NCBI RefSeq assembly: GCF_024231755.1 | Contig: NZ_JAAEQH010000305.1 | Span: 1 to 56,349, forward strand | Direction of reading: 5' to 3' | Source of the DNA: Neptuniibacter sp. | Lineage (GTDB): Bacteria > Pseudomonadota > Gammaproteobacteria > Pseudomonadales > Balneatricaceae | Length of the DNA: 56,349 nt | In this document: piece by piece, positions 44,901 through 53,458 of the stretch | How the letters are laid out: every line of letters starts with the position of its first letter | Position numbering within the stretch: position 1 is the first letter of the stretch | Program-made: the position numbers and the translations under genes | Notes under the pieces: model-generated | Told to the model about the DNA's origin: nothing | What the model saw: only the letters and a program-made list of their open reading frames with translations | Databases searched by the model: none

Positions 44901-46745
44901 AGAGGTAGTCCAACCACTACTGATTGACCAACTTACAGAACCCGACACTGTACTACGTGTACTTGGGCGAGTGCTATATGTATAGGCGGGTGCATCGTTG
45001 CTACTCTGCAGTTCAATTGTCAGGGAAGCAGGTAAAGAAACATCATTGTCAGCTACTGAGAATTCCAGATAGGCTTCCTGAATTTCCGCATTTCCGATCA
45101 AAGGCACATCATTAAAGCGCAGGCCGGTATAATCATTACCGCCCAACTGTAGTTGGGTACCATCATAGTCAACACTTGTTCCATTCTGCTCGACATCATC
45201 ATCACTATCTGTAACGAGCACCTCGGCTTCATGCATAAAACACGAACTGTCCGAAACAGAGCCGGTGTCATATGCGATATCAAGTACGGGGGCAGTAGCA
45301 CTGCTGTCATCATGAGAGCGAATAAGCTTCTCTGCAGTTACTCCCGATACGAAGACCGTTATACTGCTTCCGCCACACCAACCAGACCGATCTGTAACCT
45401 CTTCGATCACCTCAGACAGATCTGGAGAGGTATAAGAATCCCCCTCAGTCCATGCGGGTAGCGAGTCAGTGGCAACAGCAGTAGTCTGCGTGCGTACACT
45501 TAAACTACTATCCGTATCAGTAAACGCTTCACTATCATCAGCAGCCTCAGCACGGAAAAGCCAGTCACCACCTGCATCAGAATCTGCGGCCGCTGTTACT
45601 GACACTGTTGCTGATGTGATATCAGCACCTTGTGGCACCCAAACATTATTGAAACGTAACGCAACCAATGCATTAGTTGCCCCGGCCTGGGTTGAACCAT
45701 AGGTGATATTCAGAACTGGGGCATCATCATTACTACCGTCATAGGAATACACTTGACGGTAGTTACTGCTGTTACCGCTCTGCCTTTCAAATAGGAATAC
45801 CATCGGATTACCGGAAACCCAGCCACTTTGCGATGTGATTTCTGAAACAATTGCAGAAAGGTCGGTATCGGGAGGTGTATCAGCTGCAGTATATGGCGCT
45901 GTTAGAATTGAGCCGGCACCCGGGTTATAACTAGAGGGGATATTCCAGTCTACCTTAGCGGTAGTTTTCGTACGATTAGATAGGTTGTAGTAATAATTAC
46001 TAAAAGCTGAAGCATTAGTAGATTTCTGGCCATAAATATCGATCTGAGGTGAACCTGAGCGTTGGTTATTGACTGTAAAATCAATAGTCGCACTGGTTAT
46101 GTCTGCATCTTTAGGCACATCCACACTACTGAAACGTACGCCAGCAGTATGGTAGTAACCTGAACGATAGTTTAGCCAAATGGATGATCGGGTATTTCTA
46201 ACAAAACCGTTATAGGAGTTACTACTGATCTCGTAGGCATCATTTGAACCGGCTGTGACAGTAGCTTGAACTGTATTTGATACAGCAAAGCCTTCACTTT
46301 CCATCATAATAAGGCTGTCACTGTTTAAGACTACTGTCCCGTCGCTTCTCTCCTCAGCGTCATCGTCATCACTGGAAATAGTCGACTGACTGGTACCAGT
46401 CATTGCTTCAAAAGTAGAGACTTCTTCATCAATATACTTGACCGGATACAGAATAGGGCCACCTGGTATAGAAAAACGCATCAAGCCAACATTCACATCC
46501 TGTACCGTACTCAGAATGGTGGTCATGGAACTTTGCAGGGAGTCCATTTTGTCAGGTCCACTGTAGACGCCACTTGGCCTGTCATCCATAGACCCGGAGG
46601 TATCCAGTACAAATAGAATATTTGGGCGAACAATGAGATTGGCCGTACCTGCAAAATAGATCTCGGTATCATCTGCCCAGACAGGGCTCATTGTGTACCA
46701 GGTCAACAGCACACCGTAAACTAAGGATTTCAGCGAAAAGTTCAT
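42000..46745 (-). CDS. pilY1: PilY1-type pilus tip adhesin, copy 1
   Basis: The 1,581-residue paralogue of the protein at 36431 has the same plan: signal peptide, MIDAS DTSGS (48-52), three inserted beta-sandwich-like repeats (about 200-345, 360-490, 543-667), SGNTPVVD near 698, LTDG near 796, and a propeller with calcium loop DMNRDGNAD near 1307. A second acidic motif, DGDNDGDLDKSD, lies near the C-terminus. The ATG at 46745 is chosen over a GTG at 46754 because AAGGTG is correctly placed for the ATG and would overlap the GTG. It is in the normal operon position after pilX and before pilE, so this copy is the likely orthologue of canonical PilY1. Confidence 0.94.
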   Translation of the reverse strand: MNFSLKSLVYGVLLTWYTMSPVWADDTEIYFAGTANLIVRPNILFVLDTSGSMDDRPSGVYSGPDKMDSLQSSMTTILSTVQDVNVGLMRFSIPGGPILYPVKYIDEEVSTFEAMTGTSQSTISSDDDDAEERSDGTVVLNSDSLIMMESEGFAVSNTVQATVTAGSNDAYEISSNSYNGFVRNTRSSIWLNYRSGYYHTAGVRFSSVDVPKDADITSATIDFTVNNQRSGSPQIDIYGQKSTNASAFSNYYYNLSNRTKTTAKVDWNIPSSYNPGAGSILTAPYTAADTPPDTDLSAIVSEITSQSGWVSGNPMVFLFERQSGNSSNYRQVYSYDGSNDDAPVLNITYGSTQAGATNALVALRFNNVWVPQGADITSATVSVTAAADSDAGGDWLFRAEAADDSEAFTDTDSSLSVRTQTTAVATDSLPAWTEGDSYTSPDLSEVIEEVTDRSGWCGGSSITVFVSGVTAEKLIRSHDDSSATAPVLDIAYDTGSVSDSSCFMHEAEVLVTDSDDDVEQNGTSVDYDGTQLQLGGNDYTGLRFNDVPLIGNAEIQEAYLEFSVADNDVSLPASLTIELQSSNDAPAYTYSTRPSTRSTVSGSVSWSISSGWTTSGTVYRSPDISDLLESVVGLSGWDAGNSVAVIITGSGQVEGSSYDGSNIAPKLVIKASQDQFDIASTTVRDELLAEIEELSPSGNTPVVDTYYEGALYYKGLDVDYGKTRGYSYSNPSNRYTRVSHPDSYVGGTVVRDASCTDADLSASACADEYIDDSSSTPTYTSPITEACQKSYIVLLTDGYANENESITKIESMIETHLKSVDELGDEESYSCENIDNDEECGHELANFMANYDQSGLTGTQKVKTHTIGFDINDSWLQGIATEGDGTYYEVDNAADLTEAFDQIIKAIKAANTTFTQPGFTVNNFNRLSHREDIYFSLFKPQEYDKWYGNLKKYRLDGATKAIVDLNGDPAVSSETGFFQADTQSFWSDEPDGIEVESGGAAENAPTPSTRNLFTYTGAYPSPLNSGGLNVLSHSNNSLNELNDYVTKAMLGIESESNTYRRDLIRWARGEDSNRNNRQEMGDPLHSIPIIVTYDTDPEEETYDSTVFVGTNEGYIHAIDADDGSEVFSFVPQELLSNLNEFYVNAETGTDRPYGMDGGLSVIAHDDNGDDDFLDTYDYVWLYAGMRRGGRNYYSLDVSDRSNPELKWVIKGGSGGTTGFTELGYTWSKPTEISVNFDGTTKTLLLFGGGYDPSQDSRTTRGADVMGRAIYMVDADTGELFWSAGSDDTYDLTLADMDYSVPSDITVLDMNRDGNADQFYVGDMGGQVWRFDINNGTDDLSALVNGAVIADLSTSGSTANNRRFYHAPDLALVVDGNTEILTIGIGSGWRAHPLDEVVEDRFYLIKQFSGIYGPPSSYTELSESNLYDATNNLIHEGTEEEQEEAELGLTSGASRTHEGWYIRLTNPGEKVLAKSLTIAGKIVFTTYEPEPPDEVSCQAVQGTARAYYVDILLATPQIDGDNDGDLDKSDRAIALDQGAIPASPKIIDPETGAPVVLIGPEILDEVDTGKQLYKTYWRENEE

Positions 46746-46757
46746 GGAAATCACCTT

Positions 46758-47225
46758 TTAACCGTCTGTAAATATAATGCGGTACAAGCCCTGGATAAGC
46801 TCTGTTCGTGCTTCATCATCCGCATCATCGTAAGTCGAGTTATCATCGACATAACCCCGCGCTTCTACTTCAAACTTCAAAGTCTTTGCTTCGCCTAGGG
46901 AGTAGCCTAAAGGAATACCTTCACCCATATATCGCGAAAATGCTTCGCCATTTAAACGCGGTGTTGTGTTGTCAATTGTCTGTACACTGGATAACCCTGT
47001 TGAGGCATCCCGTGCATCATAAATTAGATCCGTGTTAGTCAGCATAAAGTCCACCCCACTCTCTGCTGCCTGAAATGTCTGGTTCTGACTCTGGCTATTA
47101 AAGGCCATCTGAGTCTCAGAACCTGAAGTGGATACCATCGCAGTTACAACAAGGCTTACCACTAATAACGAGAGTAGCGAAGCAACTAAAACAATACCTT
47201 TTTGACTATTACGAGAACGATTCAC
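46758..47225 (-). CDS. pilX: Minor pilin PilX
   Basis: The 155-residue protein has leader MNRSRNSQKG|IVLVASLLSLLVVSLVVTAMV. Glu5 is replaced by Ala, as is usual in PilX/GspK-type tip proteins. ETQMAFNSQSQNQTFQAAESGVDFML matches the PilX N-terminal pattern. The GTG start at 47225 has GAGG ten bases upstream and follows pilW by four bases. It should form part of the priming complex that carries PilY1 to the pilus tip. Confidence 0.9.
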   Translation of the reverse strand: MNRSRNSQKGIVLVASLLSLLVVSLVVTAMVSTSGSETQMAFNSQSQNQTFQAAESGVDFMLTNTDLIYDARDASTGLSSVQTIDNTTPRLNGEAFSRYMGEGIPLGYSLGEAKTLKFEVEARGYVDDNSTYDDADDEARTELIQGLYRIIFTDG

Positions 47226-47229
47226 TAGA

Positions 47230-48324
47230 TTACCTCGCTCTATTTCTCATAACAAAACTAGTCGAAAAAACTCTACGTAGCCTTCTGTCATTAGCATATG
47301 TAGGAGCCGTTCCTCCTGCGGGAACGACCGTCGTGCTTAGCATCTGATAGGTATTGGCATCATCTTGTTGTAATACCCTTTCATTTGAGGCTACCAAGAC
47401 AGAAACTCGCAGACGATCAACTTCGCTGAGATCCAAATTCGCATCCGTGATCGGAACATAGCGGATATTATCCGTACTTAGTTTTTGACCATAATCAACA
47501 ACTATCCGTTCAACCCCTTCCAGTATTTCCTGCTCAACACCTGTTAATAAGTTCATTTGATACAAGCCGAATACGTCATCATCTGTAGAGTTATTTCTAC
47601 CTGTATCTTTAACGTAATAAGCGACCGCATCAAACGACATAACCTCTGCTGGTGCTCTATTTTCATCCAGATCACCCGCATCGTAGAGGGCTGAAGGTAA
47701 TGCTGAATTTTCACCACCTGTCGTGGTTAACGTTATATTTGTTCCTGCTGCCGTTTCGACCGTAAACATATCAGCAGCCTCACAATTAGTAATAATCATT
47801 ACATCACCTGCGCCAACCCCTGTAGGTGATTCAGTCAGAGGAACTGTTGCAGTAGATCCACTGGTTGTTGCTGCACCTGATAATGCAAAGGACTGTGCAG
47901 ACGCGTGTTGAACATAGATAACATCCGATAACACCTGCATTTCATCCAAGTCCAAGTCATCATCATCAAGCTCCGCTGGCGCTGTACCATCAATACTGTT
48001 ATCCGCAGCTATGCGGAATGCCTGAAGCTCAGTTGTATCCAAATTAGTTGTCAGATCATCAGCATCATCTGATAAAATCGTGACATCAATTGCTTCGTTA
48101 TCAATACAGCCCTGATAACCAACCAATCGAAGATCTCTGACCATAAAATCAATAGCAAAGCGTCCTGTTTCCTGAACTCTAGCTAATCCATTACCGAGAT
48201 TGTTACTTCGATTCGTGCCAACAAATACCTGAAAAATGCCCAACATGATGAACATGCTAATTGTAAGTGCCACCATGATCTCAACGAGTGATACACCCGC
48301 TTGTTTAGACAATAAATTCTTCAT
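47230..48324 (-). CDS. pilW: Minor pilin PilW
   Basis: The 364-residue prepilin has leader MKNLLSKQAG|VSLVEIMVALTISMFIMLGIFQVFVGTNRSN. The body has the PilW pattern ARVQETGRFAIDFMVRDLRLVGYQGC and a large, acidic, threonine-rich globular domain. Start follows the pilV stop by six bases with a weak ribosome site, suggesting coupling. Confidence 0.92.
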   Translation of the reverse strand: MKNLLSKQAGVSLVEIMVALTISMFIMLGIFQVFVGTNRSNNLGNGLARVQETGRFAIDFMVRDLRLVGYQGCIDNEAIDVTILSDDADDLTTNLDTTELQAFRIAADNSIDGTAPAELDDDDLDLDEMQVLSDVIYVQHASAQSFALSGAATTSGSTATVPLTESPTGVGAGDVMIITNCEAADMFTVETAAGTNITLTTTGGENSALPSALYDAGDLDENRAPAEVMSFDAVAYYVKDTGRNNSTDDDVFGLYQMNLLTGVEQEILEGVERIVVDYGQKLSTDNIRYVPITDANLDLSEVDRLRVSVLVASNERVLQQDDANTYQMLSTTVVPAGGTAPTYANDRRLRRVFSTSFVMRNRAR

Positions 48325-48330
48325 CAGTAA

Positions 48331-48882
48331 TTAAAAAATCATAAATTCAATTTGTAGTTGTGCGGTCCCCTCACCACGGTTTGCTCCCCCCGTAAGGTCC
48401 CAGTCCAACTCCTGCCATGCAACAGTAACCGTCACTGCATTACCGTTAACCACAACACTTCCAACAGCATCTGGCAATAGTGCTTGATAGGTCCCCCCAT
48501 CACTGCCCTGCCCTGCAACATCTACAAAGTTTTCAGCCCATTCACGTAGATCCTGAGCAGCCAACTCTGCTTCTGTACAGCCCCCAGACGTGGAAATGCA
48601 GTTAGGGGCATCAGGTATATCCCCAGAAACGGAAGTAATAATGCTGTAGTTATCATCATCTTCCAGGGCGTAATCAGAGTTACCTCTTATACGATCAGCT
48701 ATATCATATGCCAGCAAGTTTGCCTGACTGCGAAAATACGCACTCTGGTTTTCACTAAGCCCTGTCATCGAGTACAACGCTATCGCCAGCATCACGAAAG
48801 ATACAATGATCAGAGAAACCAGCACTTCTATTAAGCTAACGCCTTTTTGCTGGCTCTTAACTGAATAATTCTTTATGGGCAT
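48331..48882 (-). CDS. pilV: Minor pilin PilV
   Basis: The 183-residue prepilin has leader SQQKG|VSLIEVLVSLIIVSFVMLAIALYSMTGLSENQSAYFRSQANLLAYDIADRIRGN, typical of PilV. The ATG overlaps the end of fimU by ten bases, so translation is coupled. A disulfide-forming pair is probable (CISTSGGC). Confidence 0.92.
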   Translation of the reverse strand: MPIKNYSVKSQQKGVSLIEVLVSLIIVSFVMLAIALYSMTGLSENQSAYFRSQANLLAYDIADRIRGNSDYALEDDDNYSIITSVSGDIPDAPNCISTSGGCTEAELAAQDLREWAENFVDVAGQGSDGGTYQALLPDAVGSVVVNGNAVTVTVAWQELDWDLTGGANRGEGTAQLQIEFMIF

Positions 48883-49454
48883 GTCACATCATTCCCGGCA
48901 TGATCATTAACAACACCATCATTATCTTCATCAACTGCCAGACGGGTAAAACCCGACAAATAAACCACAACTCCACGCGCATCTAGAGTATTGTTGTCTG
49001 CAGGACACAATATCGCTGTTCCTGCTGTGGCCGCAGCTCCCTGAAGCTCTCCTCTGGAATTAAACTGAATCACTCCTGTTGCTAAGTTAATGCCTGTCAG
49101 GCGCAGAGTATTTCCACCCTGTTGAGCATCAGCAACCTTCAGCAACTGATCATCACCATCAATTGTTCGATCTGCATCGCGATCTACAAACACAAGCCAG
49201 CCATTAGACCAAGACGCTGTTCCGGAACAGGTAGCCGAGTCCTCAGAGCCACAGACAGTGACTGTGTCCTGTGCTTTTACAGCTTCTGAACGAGCATACG
49301 ACAGCAGCCCCTGCGCTGCGTTAACAGAACCCGATATCCGGGAATCAACTATAAATACTTGATAACTTGGGCCAGCCAGGGATACTAAAATTGAGATCAA
49401 CGCTATAACTACTAACAGCTCGATCAATGTGAAGCCTTTTTCCCTTACAGACAT
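48873..49454 (-). CDS. fimU: Minor pseudopilin FimU (GspH/FimT family)
   Basis: The 193-residue prepilin has leader MSVREKG|FTLIELLVVIALISILVSLAGPSY with Glu5. GspH features are LLSYARSEAVKAQDTVTVC, ATCSGTASWSNGWLVFVDRD and a C-terminal cysteine. It is first in the minor pilin operon. GGAAGTAGG precedes the ATG. Whether it is FimU or FimT cannot be fully separated by eye; operon position favours FimU. Confidence 0.88.
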   Translation of the reverse strand: MSVREKGFTLIELLVVIALISILVSLAGPSYQVFIVDSRISGSVNAAQGLLSYARSEAVKAQDTVTVCGSEDSATCSGTASWSNGWLVFVDRDADRTIDGDDQLLKVADAQQGGNTLRLTGINLATGVIQFNSRGELQGAAATAGTAILCPADNNTLDARGVVVYLSGFTRLAVDEDNDGVVNDHAGNDVTCP

Positions 49455-49571
49455 TACCTACTTCCAGTAAATAAATTCTTCTCTTATTACTAAGATTAGT
49501 CGTTTAAGGGAACATACGCCATAGATAGATTGGGGGTCTAAGTGAAGAGTAGCTTAAAATTCCCAAAACAC

Positions 49572-49600
49572 AAAAAACCCGAATAAAAAATATTCGGGTT
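49572..49600 (-). terminator. Terminator of the ileS-lspA-fkpB operon
   Basis: A 10-bp perfect stem AACCCGAATA/TATTCGGGTT with loop AAAAA (49576-49600) is followed by TTTTTT on the minus strand, 31 bases past fkpB. Confidence 0.9.
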
Positions 49601-49630
49601 TGTCTGACGATGAACGGTTACGTGCTCTGA

Positions 49631-50065
49631 TTAAGCATCGGCGACTTTGAGGATTTCTACTTCAAAATCGATCTTTTTCCCTGCCAAAGGATGATTAAAG
49701 TCCACCGACACCATTTTATCGTCAAACTCTGCAATCACTCCCGGCAGTTCACCATTACCCGGATCAGAGAAAGAGATAACCAAGCCTTGTTCCAGCTCCA
49801 TCCCATCAAACTGACTACGTGGCACATTCTGGATATTGCTTGGGTTTGGCATGCCAAAACCATTTTCTGGCAGGATGCTTAGAGTCTGTTTCATTCCCTC
49901 TTCAAGACCAAAAAGCGCTTTCTCAAAGCCTTCCAGCAGATTGCCGTCACCTACCGTGAATGTTGCTGGCTCTGCTTCAAAGTTAGAATCGATAATCTGC
50001 CCATCTTCCAACTTGATAGCAAAGTGCAAAGTAACGGTTTTACCCGGACCAATCAGCTTACTCAT
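49631..50065 (-). CDS. fkpB: FKBP-type peptidyl-prolyl isomerase, SlpA/FkpB-like
   Basis: The 144-residue SlyD/SlpA-class FKBP has the split FKBP domain with inserted IF flap. Signature stretches are VTLHFAIKLEDGQIIDSNFE, LEGFEKALFGLEEGMK, and PGVIAEFDDKMVSVDFNHPLAGKKIDFEVEIL. It lacks SlyD's metal-binding histidine tail. It acts as a cytoplasmic folding helper and isomerase. The ATG at 50065 overlaps lspA by eight bases. In Pseudomonas and E. coli ispH normally follows; it is absent here. Confidence 0.92.
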   Translation of the reverse strand: MSKLIGPGKTVTLHFAIKLEDGQIIDSNFEAEPATFTVGDGNLLEGFEKALFGLEEGMKQTLSILPENGFGMPNPSNIQNVPRSQFDGMELEQGLVISFSDPGNGELPGVIAEFDDKMVSVDFNHPLAGKKIDFEVEILKVADA

Positions 50066-50618
50066 TTTCAGTCTCTTCTTTCTTGTTACGTTTAGCTTCC
50101 AGGAACAGCATATCCACAATCAGCAGAATCGCTCCTAATGTGATTGCAGTATCGGCCAGATTGAAAGCTGGAAAGTAATAGTTGTCATAATGCAACGAGA
50201 TAAAATCGATCACATAGCCCTGAACCACACGATCATAAAGGTTGCCGACGGCCCCACCCAGAATCATGGAAAGGCCAAGACCTAACCACCAGTATCGGCG
50301 CTGAGTTTTCTGCAGCCATAGCACCAGCATAATGCTTACAACAACCGCTATCGCAGTAAAGAACCAACGCTGCCAACCACCTGCTTCAGACAAGAAGCTA
50401 AATGCCGCACCTTTGTTAAACAACAAGGTCAGGTCAAATACCGGCAATACCGGATTTGGATCGGCATACTGTAGATAAGTGATTGCCAGATGTTTAGTAA
50501 ACAGATCTGCAGCGACCACAATAACAGCCAACCAAAGCCAGATAAGGCAGTTTTTCTCTGCCTTTACCTCATGCTTTAGCGATTCAACATCCTGTGCCAT
50601 AGCCGGTGTCGTATCCAT
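50058..50618 (-). CDS. lspA: Lipoprotein signal peptidase (signal peptidase II)
   Basis: The 186-residue inner-membrane aspartyl protease cleaves prolipoproteins after lipidation. The two catalytic aspartates lie in GNLYDRVVQGYVIDF and FNLADTAI. Four membrane segments are visible. The N-terminus has about 20 extra residues before the first helix, and the tail is charged (KRNKKEETENE). The ATG overlaps the ileS stop as TAATG. It would process BamD, among others. Confidence 0.95.
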   Translation of the reverse strand: MDTTPAMAQDVESLKHEVKAEKNCLIWLWLAVIVVAADLFTKHLAITYLQYADPNPVLPVFDLTLLFNKGAAFSFLSEAGGWQRWFFTAIAVVVSIMLVLWLQKTQRRYWWLGLGLSMILGGAVGNLYDRVVQGYVIDFISLHYDNYYFPAFNLADTAITLGAILLIVDMLFLEAKRNKKEETENE

Positions 50619-53434
50619 TATGCAAAGCTACGGCTTTCGCCTTCACCTTTAACGTTTTCTACACAGCGGCCGCATAGCTCTGGATCATCCGAATCCTGAC
50701 CAACATCTTCTCGGAAATGCCAGCAACGCGGACATTTGTGAGCTGCACTTTTCTCGACTTTAACCTGCAAACCATCAAGCTCTGTAGCTTCTGCTCCTTC
50801 TGCATCAGAAAGAGGAGCAACAGCAGCCTTTGAGGTAATCAGAACGAAGCGCAGCTCATCACCTAGCTTAGACAGCAGGTTCAACATCGCATCGTCACAG
50901 AAAAGAGTAACTTCCGCTTCCAGGCTACCGCCTACGTTACCGGCATTACGCTGCTCTTCCAGCTGTTTGTTTACAGCAGTTTTCACCGCCATAACCTGTT
51001 CCCAGTACGCTGAATCCAGCTCACTGTTTTCCGGCAGCTTAGTTAAGCCTTCATACCAAGTATCCAGATGAACAGATACGGAACGCTCGCCCGCCAGTGT
51101 TTTCCAGATCTCGTCAGCTGTGAAACTACAGATTGGTGCAATCCAACGAACCAGAGCTTCTACGATATGGTACAGAGCTGTCTGCGCAGAACGACGCGCA
51201 TGGGAATCTGTTGCCGCTGTGTACTGACGATCCTTGATGATATCCAGGTAGAAGCCACCCATATCCTGAGAACAGAAGTGGGATACTTTCTGGAATACCT
51301 GCAGGAACTCGTACTGGTTGTAGTGGCCCACCAACTCATCTTGCAGACGAGCAGCACGGTCTACGGCCCACGCATCCAGCGCAACCATATCTTCTGGCTT
51401 AACCATATGCTGAGCTGGATCGAAGCCGCTCAGGTTTGCCAGGAAGAAACGCGCTGTATTACGGATACGACGATAAGCATCAGCCGCACGTTTCAGGATA
51501 TCGTCAGAACAGGTCATCTCACCGCTGTAATCGGTAGACGCAACCCACAGACGCAGAATATCTGCACCGTATTTATTCATCACTTCCTGCGGCGCAACTA
51601 CGTTACCCACAGACTTAGACATCTTGCGGCCCTGACCATCCACGGTGAAGCCGTGTGTCAGTACCTGCTTGTAAGGCGCACAGCCTTTGATTGCGATACC
51701 TGTTTTCAGGGAAGACTGGAACCAACCACGATGCTGGTCAGAACCTTCCAGATACATATCTGCCGGAAATTCCAGATTATCGCGCTGATCAATTACAGAG
51801 TAGTGAGTCACACCGGAATCAAACCAAACGTCCAGGGTATCGGTCACTTTCTCATACTGGTCCGCTTCAGCACCCAACAATTCGCTAGCATCCAGATCAA
51901 ACCAAGCATCCATACCTACTTTTTCAACTTCCAGAGCGACCTTCTCGATCAGCTCAGGTGTATTCGGGTGTAGCTGCTGAGTTTCTTTATGGATAAACAG
52001 GGCAATCGGCACACCCCAGGTACGCTGACGGGAAACACACCAGTCAGGACTCTGTTCAACCATCGCTTCGATACGGTTCTGGCCCCAACCTGGGAACCAT
52101 TCCACACCTTTGATCGCTTCCAGAGCATCTTTTTTCAGGCCTTTCTCTTCCATGCTAACAAACCACTGAGGAGTAGCACGGTAGATCAACGGGGTTTTTG
52201 TACGCCAGCAGTGCGGGTAGCTGTGCTGGAATTTATGCTCCAGTACCAGCTTGTTGTTTTCACCCAGAAGAGCAACAACTTTGTCATCTACTTTATAAAC
52301 GTGTTCACCAGCAAACACACCCGCACCTTCGCCTAGCACACCAGAAGCATTAACCAGGTTCATTGTGCCGATACCGTATTTACGACCTACTTCAAAGTCT
52401 TCCACGCCGTGATCCGGCGCTGTATGTACCGCACCAGTACCTGCGTCTAGCGTAACGTGATCGCCCAGAATCACTGGTACAGTTCGCTCGTAGAACGGAT
52501 GTTGCAGCTCAAAGCTTTCTAGTGCCTGCCCCTGGCAACGACCAACGATGCTGTACTCTTCCACACCGTAGCGTTTCATCGCATCTTCAACCAGACCTTC
52601 AGCCAGCAGGATACGCTCAGCACCCAGGCCGAGATCCAGCTGCACCAGCACGTAATCCAGATCGCCACCCAGAGACACCGCCTGGTTAGATGGCAAAGTC
52701 CATGGTGTTGTTGTCCAGATAATTACCGAAGCTTCACCTTCGCCGCTGACACCTTCGAATTTAGACAGGAAACCTTCCTGATCTACCGGTGTAAAACGCA
52801 AATCAATCGCAGTAGACGTTTTATCCTGATACTCAACTTCCGCTTCAGCCAGTGCAGAACCACCTACCACACTCCAGTAAACCGGCTTAAAGCCTTTCAC
52901 CAAATGGCCGTTTTCAGCGATTTTACCCAGCGCACGGATGATGTTCGCTTCGGTATCGAAGTTCATGGTCAGATATGGGTTATCCCAATCACCGAACACA
53001 CCCAGACGGATAAAGTCTTTCTTCTGACCTTCAACCTGACGCTTAGCGTAATCACGGCACTTCTGGCGGAACTCTTTGTGAGAAAGCTTAACGCCTGCCT
53101 TGCCGTGTTTAGTCTCAACCTTGTGCTCAATTGGCAGACCATGACAGTCCCAACCCGGCACGTAGGGTGCATCAAAACCACTCATGGTTTTGGACTTGAT
53201 AATAATATCTTTCAGAATCTTATTAACCGAGTGACCAATGTGAATATCACCATTGGCATATGGAGGGCCATCGTGCAGCGTAAACTTATTACGGCCAGCA
53301 CTCACTTCACGAATTTTCTGGTACAGATCCATTTTCTGCCAATCTTTCAGCATCTGAGGCTCACGTTGAGCCAGATTGCCTCGCATTGGGAATGCTGTTT
53401 CCGGAAGGTTCAGTGTTGCTTTGTAATCGGTCAT
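50618..53434 (-). CDS. ileS: Isoleucyl-tRNA synthetase
   Basis: The 938-residue class I synthetase (E. coli 938) has the HIGH-type motif [11 protein letters not shown] near residue 58 and KMSKS ([10 protein letters not shown]) near 603. The central editing domain contains [13 protein letters not shown] and [11 protein letters not shown]. The C-terminal zinc finger is CPRCWHF...CGRC. Zinc-binding and length mark it as the bacterial IleS1-type, sensitive to mupirocin by class. It sits between ribF and lspA as in most gammaproteobacteria. Confidence 0.98.
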   Translation of the reverse strand: MTDYKATLNLPETAFPMRGNLAQREPQMLKDWQKMDLYQKIREVSAGRNKFTLHDGPPYANGDIHIGHSVNKILKDIIIKSKTMSGFDAPYVPGWDCHGLPIEHKVETKHGKAGVKLSHKEFRQKCRDYAKRQVEGQKKDFIRLGVFGDWDNPYLTMNFDTEANIIRALGKIAENGHLVKGFKPVYWSVVGGSALAEAEVEYQDKTSTAIDLRFTPVDQEGFLSKFEGVSGEGEASVIIWTTTPWTLPSNQAVSLGGDLDYVLVQLDLGLGAERILLAEGLVEDAMKRYGVEEYSIVGRCQGQALESFELQHPFYERTVPVILGDHVTLDAGTGAVHTAPDHGVEDFEVGRKYGIGTMNLVNASGVLGEGAGVFAGEHVYKVDDKVVALLGENNKLVLEHKFQHSYPHCWRTKTPLIYRATPQWFVSMEEKGLKKDALEAIKGVEWFPGWGQNRIEAMVEQSPDWCVSRQRTWGVPIALFIHKETQQLHPNTPELIEKVALEVEKVGMDAWFDLDASELLGAEADQYEKVTDTLDVWFDSGVTHYSVIDQRDNLEFPADMYLEGSDQHRGWFQSSLKTGIAIKGCAPYKQVLTHGFTVDGQGRKMSKSVGNVVAPQEVMNKYGADILRLWVASTDYSGEMTCSDDILKRAADAYRRIRNTARFFLANLSGFDPAQHMVKPEDMVALDAWAVDRAARLQDELVGHYNQYEFLQVFQKVSHFCSQDMGGFYLDIIKDRQYTAATDSHARRSAQTALYHIVEALVRWIAPICSFTADEIWKTLAGERSVSVHLDTWYEGLTKLPENSELDSAYWEQVMAVKTAVNKQLEEQRNAGNVGGSLEAEVTLFCDDAMLNLLSKLGDELRFVLITSKAAVAPLSDAEGAEATELDGLQVKVEKSAAHKCPRCWHFREDVGQDSDDPELCGRCVENVKGEGESRSFA

Positions 53435-53458
53435 GGTTTTTAAATTCCGAATTAACGA

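Noticed and set aside
36431..46745. PilY1 repeats as DNA-level tandem repeats or CRISPR-like array
   Set aside because: The similarity is at protein level with diverged codons; no exact short direct repeats with regular spacing were seen.
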